64,000 nucleotides of DNA from positions 313,537,666 through 313,601,665 of the forward strand of contig NC_133648.1 of assembly GCF_009905375.1 (NCBI RefSeq). The letters are read 5' to 3'. The DNA comes from Apium graveolens (lineage: Eukaryota; Streptophyta; Magnoliopsida; Apiales; Apiaceae). Positions within the stretch are counted from its first letter, which is position 1. Each line of letters begins with the position of its first letter. Of this stretch, positions 47,954-59,151 are shown one piece after another. The notes beneath the pieces are model-generated. The model did not search any database, had not been told where the DNA came from, and saw only the letters and a list, made by a program, of their open reading frames with translations. A program made the position numbers and the translations under genes.

Positions 47954-48993
47954 TATTTGCTAGTTCTCTTGCTAGCTGATTTTGGCACTGCCTCAAATAG
48001 TGCCACTTTCTGATTGCATTTGAAACAAACTACATTCAACTTATTACAAACTCCCCCATGCTTCTTCCCACATACTTGACAATCCGGAAAAGTTAGTCTC
48101 AACTGATTCGGCTGATTTGCATTAACTGGACGGTTGCCCTGGCCTCCGTCGCTTGCATTTTGTCTCCTGAAATTAAAATTCCTCCCTGGCTGAAACTTGC
48201 CCTTCTTAAAATTTGGAAACTTCCCTGGTTGTGACTGACCCTCATTCCCTTCAAATTTCCTTTTCTTGCTTTCCTTTTCCTTCTGGAACATCTCATTCTC
48301 TGTCTCTGCGATCATAGCCTTCTGTACCACTCCTGCATAGGTATCCAATTCAAAAATGGCTACATTCCCTCTGATCCATGGTTTCAAACCTTGCTGGAAT
48401 CTTTTAGCCTTCTTCCTGTCAGTATCCACATACGACGGCACATACCTTGACAATTCCTCAAACTTACCCTCATAATCTGTTACCGACATGTTCCCTTGCT
48501 TTAATTCTAAAAATTTCAGCTCCATTTAATCTTGGACAAACTGAGGAAAATACTTTTCTAAAAACAATTCCTTAAACCTCTCCCAAGTAATAACATCTGT
48601 ACCTTCCAATGTCTTCACCATCTCCCACCAATAGGTGGCCTCATTCTTCAGATAGTAACTTACAAACTCAACCTTCTGTTCTTCCTTTACTTTTACTAAG
48701 GCAAATGCCTTCTCTATTTCCTTTAACCAAACATTTGCTTCAATTGGCTCTAGGGAACCCTTGACTTCTGGTGGGTTTACTGCCTGAAAAGTTTTGAAAG
48801 TTACCTGGGGGTTGGTATGTCTTTGTTGTTGTTGTGCCAGGTGAACTATTTGTTGGGCCAAGATTTGAAGAATCTGGGCTATTGCTGGGTCCACGGGTCC
48901 TGGGTTCACATTTGGATTTGTATCATCTTGGTTGTTATTATTGTTGGTTTCTTCATTCTGGGTGTTGGTGCGGGTATTTCTTCTAGGAGGCAT
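47953..48993 (-). pseudogene. gypsy gag, split by one nonsense codon and cut at the zinc knuckle
   Basis: Gag starts at ATG 48993 (MPPRRNTRTN). A Gln-rich N-terminus leads to a Retrotrans_gag domain (VWLKEIEKAF, VEFVSYYLKNEATYWWEMV, ERFKELFLEKYFPQ). An in-frame TAA at 48528-48526 interrupts the same frame, which continues MELKFLELKQGNMSV. After a Lys/Gln/Asn-rich basic segment comes a Cys-rich motif (CQVCGKKHGGVCNK, CFKC). Instead of the rest of the knuckle and protease, about 18 unrelated codons precede a stop at 47955-47953, exactly at the junction with the truncated LTR. Confidence 0.88.
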
Positions 48994-49455
48994 TTTTCTG
49001 TAAAGAATCAAATAACTTATTTAGCTTTTAAACCAAATTCTTTGTAGAAATGAAAAGTTTTATAAAACAAAAATATCTTCTTTTTGAAAACAATTATAAC
49101 TAAGTAAATTGCATGCTTCTTTACAGAATATAAACAGTTATGAAAAATAGGGTACATGGTATCACAGGGGTATAACTGGTGCAATAAATAAGGTAAGGTA
49201 AAACATGTGCAATAAAGTAAATGACAGTGCTGGAAAGGAGAAAGGTATTGATATATATAGATCAAAATTTTTAGGTAGCACAAGCGTAAAGACGCTTCAG
49301 AAGTAAAAGCAAAAGGGTACAACAACCTACTCACTAGTCAGCATAGCTAGTCTATAAATACAACTCAAAAGTTTATTGATACACACTACACACTACTGTA
49401 CATACTACATAACCATCACAATACTGCTCAGCATCTCCATCTCTGAATCTCTGAC

Positions 49456-49974
49456 TCAACTCCAAGGAAACTCTGGTCCTGCCAGCCTCTCAAAGTCCTC
49501 CATTACCTCAGTAGACCAGCCCATCAGTGCGTCAGGGCCTCTGCCAGGTAGTGTAGCTCCATGTAGCCTATCTTCAAGAACCCTCTGTGTCACATGAATC
49601 TCCTCTCGAAGCTCCCTCACACCACGATCAACATCGGTAGTCCTAATGATATGTTGTAGCTCTCTGATCTAGGCCAACAAGGAATCACGCTCCAATAGAA
49701 GAGCCTCATACCGGTAGTAAGGAACTGGGGGCAATGTAGACTGGAATGGGGCACTCGCAACTGAATGCCCAGTGGAATCTGAATCAGTTGATGGGGGTCC
49801 CCTGATAGGTGGCCTCGTGCCTGGAGGTGGAATAGCCTGCAGTGGTACGGGCTGCAATACAGGTGGAGGTAGTATAACCAACACTGGTGGAACAATAGGA
49901 CGTGGATCCGAAGACGGCACTCCAACTGAAGGCTCTGAGTGATCAGCTGATACGGGAATAAAAGAGTCGGCCAT
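49456..49974 (-). pseudogene. extra leader ORF between the 5' LTR and gag
   Basis: A 173-codon frame begins MADSFIPVSADHSEP. It continues through a Pro-rich stretch (about residues 25-65), then is interrupted by one TAG at 49671-49669. The same frame then encodes a charged, helix-forming segment (IRELQHIIRTTDVDRGVREL and on) ending at TGA 49458-49456. It lies between the primer site (about 50168-50157) and gag. No known domain was recognised. Extra ORFs upstream of gag are known in some gypsy lineages, but this one is not matched here. Confidence 0.5.
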
Positions 49975-50172
49975 CGCTGCTATCTGAAATCATATCGCAA
50001 TATAAGAATCTCGAACCATAACACGAATTACACTTATACCTATTATACCGAAGCACTCAACCTCTCAATGTCTTATCATCCTATTTCTTACTTCTAATCC
50101 TAACCCTCTACCCATTCCCGTCAACCTAGGCTTGTGTCAGTGACTTATAACTTGTAGCTCTGATACCAAACC

Positions 50173-53100
50173 TGTGGCGCCCTCCAAACCCGGGTCAGAA
50201 GTTTGGGGCCCACACACACCTTATTTATAACCTGCTTATAACAATAATAAAGATAATAATAATATGCAGTGACCCTACTTACCAACCACCACGGACCGCA
50301 ACCGGTTAAAGCATGCACACAATCCAAACACACTATTATATTACAAACGTTCAAATCCCAACTATTCCAAACTCAAAACTGAGTATTAAACATTATTACA
50401 AACTTTTACAGACTTAATTTATCCCAAAAGAAGCCTACTAGCTCAGCTCAATCAACCTGAACCCCTAGCTCTCGCGCTGGACTGGGGATCCTCGGTACCA
50501 ACCGGTTCCTTTTTAACTGGAAAAGAACAGAAACAATATCGCACAAATGAGCTAACTAGCTCAGCAAGTCACAATGACAAAACTGAGAATAATGATCATC
50601 AGGTGAACATGGTTATGATATCAAGTGAACAATGGATTTTGATTTAGAATTGGATATTATATTTTCATGTCAAAAACCAAGGTTAGGCTGCTGATCAGTC
50701 ACGCACTAACCCCGAGCAAAGCACACATCACTGCTCTAACTACTGGATCCAAGGCACACATTGGCCTAACTTGACCATTATATGGTCTGACCACGAATCT
50801 GGTCCACAATTTTATAAAAACAATCCAATTCTAACATAATAACAGAATAAATAATAATAAACAATAACCAGAATCATTAACAACATTTGATGTTCCATAA
50901 TGAAATGGTTTTAATCTGCATAAGGATCAAAAGAGTATTTTCAAAGTTTGGATGCTAGGTAATGAAAGAATTGGATAACAATGAATCAATGTTTCAGGGT
51001 TTCAAGGATTTAGTCTTTTAAAGCATAAAATACAATGGTTTGAGTATGTAGGCAACTCGATTCAGTGTATAGTATTTAGTTTGTATGTATTTGTGGAGTA
51101 GTATCGTATATTTGAGGTTCGTGTTTGGGTATACAACAATCAATGGTCTAGAAAGAATCTGGTTACGGCTCAAGATCAATAACTGGAATCAAGGTTTAGG
51201 GTTCAGTGCTTCAAAGCACTTGCAATATAAAACAGGAATATCAATCACGACAATATCTCGAGAAAGTTCAGAACGCTTGCCTGGTATTAGCTTACTACAC
51301 TGCACTCGCTTCCAATCTCAACCGTCTTACTCCTCAACTACCTGTTTCCCTTTCCTACGTCTTGCCTCTTCTGCTCACATATCATAAGCATCTATCAATA
51401 TTTAACTCATATGATTCTATTTAACACATACTTCTATCTACCCTTCGTTTCACCCAAATCCGATTAACGGATTGAAAGTTACGCAATAAACAGTAAACAT
51501 CGAATATATAGACCGACAGTCAACCAACATGTCACATATAACACATAATACGTCACATAATCAATGACATATCATTTATAAAGACGTTTCGGGTCATAAA
51601 TAGGCTTTCTGGTATTTAAAATGATTTTTAAAATATTTTTCGGAATTAAAACGGGCCATTGGATCAATTTTGGGATAACAAACAGAGTTCGGTTGGCCAA
51701 TTCTGGCTTCAAACAATTTTATAATAATTATCGAGCCTTGGAAATAATTTAGAATAATATTTTAAAGCTCGAAACTATTTTTTGGAATTTTTAAATCATT
51801 TTTAAATAATTAAATCTAATTAAATAATTAATTAAAATCAATTAATAATTAATTAAATCAATTAATCAATTAATTTTCGAATTAATTGACCAATTAATCA
51901 ATTAAAAATTAACTGAAATTAATTAAATAATTAATTCAGATTTATTTTTGAATTAAAAATAATTTTCGGAATTAAAATAATAATTTTTAGAATTTTCAGA
52001 AATTAAAATCGAATTTTTATAATAAAAATAAATAGGAAATATGATTTTTAAATAAATTGTAAACAGGATTCGTAAATTTGCAAGTTTTGGAAACCTGGGG
52101 GACCAAACTGTATCGTTTTCAAAACTACAGGTACTAAACTGTAATTTTCCAGGGGGTCGCCGGAAAATAATCGGGGGTGGCCGGAGAACTCGCCTCCGGC
52201 ATCCTCCCACCACCATCACCTCCTGATTTACTCTACACAACACCAGGAACTTGTTCATGCAATCAAATCATTCAAATAACCACAGACTTGACCGAAAATT
52301 GGCCAAGAACATCGCCGGTTTCCGGCGAACATCGTGAATTTTAAAAACACAACTCCCTTCGATTCAGACATCCTCTGTTAACGAGCTATATACCAATCGA
52401 TTTCAAATTTCATAAGGAACACAACCCACTATAAATCAACAGCTAATAACCCCTAAATCAAAAACCCCAAATTTCAATTGAAAACATTCATACGGGTTAT
52501 AAACCCTAATTTTAAAATTCGAAAATCAAACTCAAATTTGAACATGTTATTGAACTCTAAATCAGACGTATAATATATCAAAATCATCAGGAAAACAAGC
52601 TCTACAACATGCAATCATCAAATCATACAAACAATCATTCGAACAAAAATTCATATTTTTAATAAAATTAATCCGAAAATAAATAAAAATATAGAAAATA
52701 AACCTTGATTTCTGCAGTAAAACGAAGCTCAGAATCTGATAGAACACTTCAAATCCTTTGGATTGAGTACTCGAGCTTTGAAAACAGAGATCAGTAACGC
52801 CTTCGTTTTGCTATTTGATTCTTAGAACAGTTTATGAAATTAGGGTTTTTCTCTGAAAATTATAAAATTAACTATCTGCAAATGATTTTGATACGAAATA
52901 AAATACGGGAAAAGGCTATTTATAATTACAGAAAATTAGTATCCCGTTGGATCATTCTGGATATAAAACGATACGTTTATTTATAAAAACTGATCCAAAC
53001 GGTATCGGTTTTCGGGATAATTATCCAAACCAGTACAATTTGTACTGCGGTCTTGGTCTCAGCGCCTTGTTACACGTACTACGTGGTGATAATTTGGATA

Positions 53101-53604
53101 GTTTAATAAAAAGCTCCCGTTTATCGAAAATACCGGTTTTATTGATTTACCGAAATGAATATTGTATCGAAAATGTTGCGCCGGGACCCGTGCTGAACAA
53201 ACCGCACGCCGGATCGAAAAAGTCGAAATATGGAATATGCTCGGAATATTACAATTATGTTAGGAAGGAGTTCTCGGAAGAGTTTCGGGTTCCAAAAACG
53301 TAACAACGGATGACGTCGGTTGGTTCCCGTTTTTATAAAATAGATTTTAAATACTCGGAAAAAGATTTTATAAATTTCATATGATCCTTATAAATCCATA
53401 AATCAACATAAAATTAATTAGGAAGATATGACAATTATCTATATTTTATTTTGGACATATAATAATTAAAATACTCAATTAATATTATTTTTAAATATCC
53501 AAACACAGATAACACTTAACAATTAATTAACAGAATAGATACTAAACACTGATAATAATTATTTAATAGCAAAAATAATTACACGATATATCCCGGATAT
53601 TACA
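50173..53604 (-). repeat. complete 5' LTR of the gypsy element (about 3.4 kb)
   Basis: On the minus strand it begins TGTAATATCCGGGATATATC and ends GGGCGCCACA just before the primer site. A TATAAATA box lies on the minus strand at 52917-52924. A block at about 51800-51945 is built of AATTAATTAA-type words. Apparent frames inside it (for example 51085-51387 and 52947-53303) have no domain support. Confidence 0.85.
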
Positions 53605-53609
53605 GTTAC

Positions 53610-54680
53610 AATGCTCTACAGAAACTAAGTCAAAGTGATCACTACCTTGTAGTGGGAGTCACCATGACCACTTTATTACTTATCAGAAGCAATAATCTTG
53701 AAGTACAACTTAAAATCTAAGTATCAGAGTTGGTCTTGACACAGTATGAAGAACTGGGAAGAAACTAAAGTAGAAACTAAGTCAAAAATGCATGTTATTA
53801 TACCCTAGTCGCCAGTGAAGATTCAAGGTCCCTAGGAGGAGCAACTCATGATTTTCTTTAAGAAAAAAACCCACTCTGGTGCTTGAAGTCGCCAGTGAAT
53901 CTTCAAAGAAAGCCTCTAGTCACCAGTGGAGTCCTCCATGGTATTATAGGCGCAAACTGGAAGTTTGTCTAAGGCAAATGATCTCCTAGCATGCAAGTGG
54001 CGCAAGTGGACTTGCTAAGTCACTAGGAGTCGCCACATAGCATAAAAAACTAAGTCACAAGCTTTCCTAGGTTGCATGTAGGCGCAAATACATGGCATTC
54101 TCAAGCTTTTAGGCACAAGTGATCAAGAACTAAGTCAAGTAAACTATCTGATGGCGCAAATGAAGCTCTAGTAATGTCTTAGAGGTGCAACTTGTGTGAA
54201 TTTTAAGTAAAATACCTTTCTAGGTGCAAGTCATGAAAAAGAAATGTATAGGGACACAAGTTGCATCTATTTGCAAGTTGTCAAAGTTCAAATACTTGGT
54301 TATTATGCAGCCACGTGTCCAATCTCTCTCTCACCTACCTACCAGCCTATATAATCAAAATATGCTAATTGGAATTGTATCTCTCTTTCATTAAATATTA
54401 CGAAACTCTTGCAAAATATTCTCAGCACCTAAAAAGCTTGATTTGACAAGAAGAGGTCATGCCCAGTTATTTACTCACCATTTAAATACTTACACATTAG
54501 ATACACTCATCATTTATAACTTCTTTGATTGTATTATTAATCATTTGATAAGAGTTATAGGTTTTTAGATTGATAAATACAAGCCACAGTTTTGATAGCT
54601 TATAAGTTCTATTGACTTTATCTTTTTGTAACTTTGAATAGTTGTTCAAAAGTGTAAGCAACCCATTGCGGTTTAATTTC
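53610..54680 (+). repeat. old LTR-like sequence with a GTCGCCAGTG/GGCGCAAGT array
   Basis: This stretch seems to continue the sequence left of 46699. From about 53810 to 54240 many copies of AGTCGCCAGTG and GGCGCAAGTG-type words occur. A TATATAAT box is at 54348-54355, followed by a U5-like region to 54680. The layout (array, TATA, leader) matches an LTR U3-R-U5. Its right end is cut by the Sirevirus-like element starting at 54681. No terminal motif or partner LTR was found. Confidence 0.45.
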
Positions 54681-55706
54681 TGTTATTCCCAAACAATCTA
54701 AAAAAGAATTACAAAAGGGGGGTTGAATGGAATTCTGGCTTCTTTTTTATTTTAAGAACAGTTCTACTATAAGTATATAACTGTGTTTGATTTTGTAATA
54801 GTGCGGAATGAAGTAAAATAGAAATAAAATCACAAAGCAATTAAATACAAGTATTTAAAAATTTTCTGATGGATTGAACTTTTCCGCCAGAGATATATAT
54901 TAAGTAGAGAACTATGTGTTTCAAAATGAACACAGCTGCTTAGAAGTTGAGGAACAAGAACTGAGAAATTCTTTACAGATTTTGCCTTGTCTATTTCTCA
55001 GATAATTGCTTACTTTCATAGATACTATTTAATTTGCTACCTTGGTTTATATATTACTAAGTTACATGATAAAAAGACAAGATAATAAGACAAACTATAT
55101 CTAGTCTAACTTCATGCTACTACACTTCTCTTTCCAGTATCTTTGAATATCATCTGTTTAGCATGAAAATGGAAATGCTTCTTTGTTCTCTAAATCCTTC
55201 AAACAGGCTGTCACATTCCATTTGCATACAACCAACGCATGTGACTGTCAAGTCACTATCAACTGCTCTTTTGAATTTGAACATCCGCTGAAACTCAGAT
55301 TGATCATCCGTTGAAACTTTGTTTGATCATCCGTTGGAACTCTGTTTAATCATCCGTTGAGACTTATGTTGATCATCCGTTGAAACTTTGTGAATCATCC
55401 GTTGAGAATATCTTTTTGGCAGTAACTCTATTTCATTTATACAAGATTACAAGACATCTAATATTTACAATTAACCATCTTATCTTGCATATCAATCTAG
55501 TAGTTAACATGACTTGAACAATCTACAACATCTAGTTCACCGAGTCATTCAAGTATGCAGAAATGTGTTACTAGACTTATTGTACATAAACTACTCTTTC
55601 AACGAATGCTGAAATGATCATCCGTTGAAAGCTACAAAATCACTTAATTAAAATCTACTTAGTGTTTTGTTCAAGTTATCATCAAGTACACAACATATTC
55701 CTAACA
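54681..55706 (-). repeat. 3' LTR of the second Sirevirus-like element
   Basis: On the plus strand it reads TGTTATTCCC...CCTAACA, 1026 bp. Its U3 carries about six tandem GATCATCCGTTGAAACT-type units (55283-55410) plus another at 55617-55633. A TATATAAA box on the minus strand is at 55046-55053. The ACCCCCCTTTTGTAATTC-type tail near 54708-54725 is typical of copia LTR ends. Confidence 0.85.
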
Positions 55707-55910
55707 ATCTCCCCCAATTTATGTCTACTGGAATTGTAGCCATAAATTAAGAGAAACTTGATGATAACAAAACACTCTATGAATACCGAATGAAATAAAA
55801 TAGATAAAATTTACAAGTGCTGCATTTTATTGAAAATTCTCACAAAGGGAAATTTGTAGAGAGTCTTACAGATCATTTTCAAGGTGCTCCTATAGACTGA
55901 GCAAATAAGA

Positions 55911-57001
55911 TCATTTCCTTGATTGCCTTGACTTCTTTCCCAGCTTCACATCATTCTCTTCAATCTGGTATTGGAGTTGTCTGAAAAATTCCGATTCTTC
56001 ATTATTTGTTAGATCCAGCTTTTCTTGCATTTCTTTTAGAGTTTCATTACTTGCAATCTTTAGCTGATTTTCAATCTGAAGAATCTTCTAATGTTCTTTT
56101 CATCCTTGAACTCCATAATCCAGTATGGCCTCAAATGCATCCTATCTCCAGTAAAGGGAATAGTCAATACTCTTGGAAGTGCATTTGGTCCTCTCCAGCT
56201 ATTTCTTATTTCTTCAATCTTGTTTAGTACCATTTTCTTGACAACTATGTTGAATCCAAAGTTTTTCTTGATTGAGGAGAAGACAGTCACTAAAGTTGAA
56301 TAGCCTTCATTGAGAATTCTGTGAAGTGGCCATGTAATCTCTTTACCACCCTTGTACCTGAGGACTAGTCTTTCTGGAAGGTGTTTGTAGGCATCAATAG
56401 ATCTGACTTCTTCAAGCTCATCCAGATAGAGATTTATGTCTGAAAATTCTTTGATGTCACATATGAAGAGTTGATCTCCCTTGTTGACAGTAGGTTTGGG
56501 TTTGGCCAGAGATTTATGTTGAAGATTAACAGGCTTGACTGTTTTGACTGCTCTTGTCTTTGTCTTCCTTCGTTTGGAAAAGATCGGAAGATTTAGATCA
56601 GGAAGAGGCAGACTGTCCCAATCTATGGGATCATCTTTTGGAACAACGGGATCACCATGAAATGTGATATTAGGATCAACCTTGAACTCAGCCTCCTTCA
56701 TTGTAGGTTTGACTGATTGGCTTGTGGTTGTAGATTGGGCTGCCATGTAATCTTCCTTGTCTTCATCAAAATCTATCTTCCTCTTTGCATGGATCTTGTA
56801 TCTAAATTTTCTCTTTATCTGCCTTGGTTCTTCATTCTTTCCTTCATCCAGATTCTTAGATTTCTCAGTTGGCAATACAACTTCTGTGATTGCAGGCTTC
56901 TTAGCATGGTTCTTGGCATCTAAAGCAGCTTGCTTTTGTTGTTGTTTGAGCCTCACCTTTTCCTTTTTCTTTGCCTCTGCAAATTGTGGATGTCCAACCA
57001 C
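55911..57001 (-). pseudogene. C-terminal part of a Sirevirus extra ORF
   Basis: The frame starts without an ATG, with a Lys/Glu/Ala-rich helix (AEAKKKEKVRLKQQQKQAAL). It passes through a basic, NLS-like region (KRKFRYKIHAKRKID, near 56800) and an acidic, Pro-rich linker. A folded-looking domain follows, with LYLDELEEVRSIDAYKHLPE, EITWPLHRILNEGY and RPYWIMEF. A frameshift near 56060-56090 separates the last 50 or so codons, which end at TGA 55913-55911. The domain is the kind found in extra ORFs after pol in Sirevirus-like plant elements. Its function is unknown. Confidence 0.6.
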
Positions 57002-57430
57002 AACTTAACCTCAGCAGGGAGGTGACTACCATAGTCTACATAAAATGGCAATGACAGAAACTGCATAATTTGCACAAAGTAAGCAAAACAAATTCCCTAA
57101 TATATAACAATTACTATAACACTTACAATTATCACATAATGAGCAATTGAACTTTAACAAAGTACAGAGATACATGCTAATACATACCAATAACCCTTTT
57201 CTGTAAAAATCACCCATATTATTTACATTCAATGATCAATCTAACATCAAATTCTAATTCTAACAATGACTAAATTATAAGGGAACTGAACAACTTACCT
57301 CTTTCAGAACAGTACCCCCGATGAAATGCTATAGATTAGTTATAGTAGTGAATCCACTACTTCAAGCTCCAACTGAAAATTCCTTGAATCAGCTTCAAAT
57401 TGAAAGAGAGAGTGTATGAATTGTAAGTCG
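57002..57430 (-). promoter_or_regulatory. possible spliced leader of the extra ORF
   Basis: On the minus strand a CTCTCTCTTTCAATTTG leader (near 57400-57416) is followed by GAAAGAG|GTAAGTTG at about 57297. Farther on, AAATTATGCAG|TTTCTG near 57061 looks like an acceptor. This would join an untranslated first exon to the extra ORF. It is a prediction from splice consensus only. Confidence 0.3.
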
Positions 57431-59046
57431 AGTTCTGTTTACATACGCTGATTTGCTGTTTGTTTTTGTTTTTGGAATATGTTTGTCTATTATTCAAGTA
57501 TTTTGTCCATCTTAAACGCATATTTTTATATATGTTAAATTGACATTATACTTTTTTTTATAAATTGGATGAAAATATAAATGTTCAATTAAAGTATTTT
57601 TATTAAAATCAAATAATTTTATAATTATGTTTTATATTAATACAGTACATACGTTTGAAAAATCTTTACTAACTTGCCGCTCTATATACTTTTTTAGATG
57701 CAAAACATGTGACGTCATCTAAGAATAAATGTGACTGTTGTATTGTATCTATAACTTTTTTTTCATAAAATTAAATCATATTAATTAATTTTAGTGTTGT
57801 CTAATTTGAATTTTTTGTTTTTATATTATATATTAGCAAAAAAAAAACTATTCGTGACAATATTATTTGACAGACTTTTTACCTAAACTCGACACCATTA
57901 TTTTTCAGCGAAAAATAAAATATTCAAATCATAAAAAAGAATTGTTAAATTAATTTACTTGGTGCGAATCATAAAAATTAATAAAATATAAATTTTTGCT
58001 AGCACGCATAGCGCGCGAGTAAAGGTTCCTATGATAATATAAAAATTGTAAAATGTAAAACAATTTATAATATGTATTTATATTTATAGCCAACAACAAG
58101 GTAAAAAGTAAAAATCGATGATATAGTAATGTTAGAGTACACATGAAACATCCAGTTTTTAAATAAAGTTGAAAATAGTTTTATATATTTTATTTAACAT
58201 GATGATGGTCGAATATTTAATTCTCAGAATTGCGTGATTTAATCAAATTTTATCCGATTTAAAATTTTTGTGTTGTTTATACGGAGAAGAGGAACAATAT
58301 CAGTTAGAAAAATATGTTAAATTTTTATATTACATATGAAATGATTATTTTTTATTTTTTTATTATTATGATGATCAGTTTTATGACATATTATTTTGAA
58401 TAATTTATTAAATATTGCTAATCGTTATTCTTAAATTTTTGTCTAAATTACAAAATTTAACCATAAAAATATACAAATTATTATAAAATCGTCAAAAAAT
58501 GCGAATTTATCGATTAGTTTATGTAATAAGTATACACATGCACTATCTTTACTTTACTTTTTAAATTTTATTTAATTTTAATCAACATGTAATATTAACG
58601 TGCGGTGCAAAATTAAATTTATTTTTTCTAATTTATTTCTAAGAGTCTATGATCTATGTAAACGAGACATATCAAATTACGGGGTGGAGATATGTCACTT
58701 TTACGCATTGTGTATTGTACATAATTATTTTTATTAATTGATTTATTTCTACAATCTATGACCTAATTAAATAAATGAGAAAATACAAATTCGCTGTTAT
58801 ATTTTTCTTAACATGATTATTTCGGCGTATCATGACCAGGGAGATTATAGTATCTCTTTATAATTTCGAAAATTATTATCAATTTTTTTTGTTCAAATGG
58901 AGTTGATAATCCGTTATGGTATAAGAAGTTTTATATAATTAGAATTCTAATCCTAGAATAACTTTATGTTCTATCGGATATCTATTCGTAATTTGTGATT
59001 AGATTCTCATTAATACTCGATATACATTATCTTAATATTAATTACA
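57431..59046. other. AT-rich intergenic region upstream of the NAC gene
   Basis: No coding frame was recognised. Near 57999-58020 a GCTAGCACGCATAGCGCGCG segment resembles a Helitron 3' hairpin, but no matching 5' terminus was found. Confidence 0.5.
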
Positions 59047-59054
59047 TATATAAA
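59047..59054 (+). promoter_or_regulatory. TATA box of the NAC gene
   Basis: TATATAAA lies about 98 bases upstream of the ATG at 59152, with a TCTCTCTC-containing leader in between. Confidence 0.65.
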
Positions 59055-59151
59055 GCTAGACAAGATTCTCGTACGTAGCCGTACATTCATCATTAATTTC
59101 TTCTTAAGCTGCAGGGTTTAACACCTTAACTAAGTCTCTCTCTCAAGTATA

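Larger units (their letters stand above)
46704..53604 (-). mobile_element. gag-only Ty3/gypsy retrotransposon with intact target duplication
   Basis: Outer ends are TGTGGCGCCC (left) and GGATATTACA (right), flanked by identical 5-bp duplications GTTAC at 46699-46703 and 53605-53609. The 5' LTR (right) is complete and is followed on the minus strand by the primer site TGGTATCAGAGC (tRNA-iMet type). A leader ORF and gag follow, but no protease, RT, RNase H or integrase. The 3' LTR (left) keeps only its about 1.25-kb distal part. The shared LTR part is nearly identical between copies, so insertion looks fairly recent. A deletion from gag into the 3' LTR best explains the structure. Confidence 0.88.
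54681..57430 (-). mobile_element. second Sirevirus-like retrotransposon fragment
   Basis: On the minus strand a polypurine tract AAATTGGGGGAGAT (plus strand 55707-55720) directly precedes an LTR starting TGTTAGGAATATG. Upstream of it is the C-terminal part of an extra ORF. Pol, gag and the 5' LTR are absent, and the homologous sequence fades near 57430. Confidence 0.75.

Noticed and set aside
47620..51387. Nearly identical 100-codon frames at 47620-47922 and 51085-51387
   Set aside because: Conserved only because they lie in duplicated LTR sequence, on the strand opposite to the element's transcript.
52947..53303. 118-codon plus-strand frame
   Set aside because: It lies in the U3 of the gypsy LTR, antisense to the element, with no recognised domain.
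55283..55410. CRISPR-like array
   Set aside because: Units are degenerate with very short spacers, and lie in a retrotransposon LTR of a plant genome.
57995..58022. GCTAGCACGCATAGCGCGCG as Helitron 3' end
   Set aside because: No partner terminus, so only a weak resemblance.
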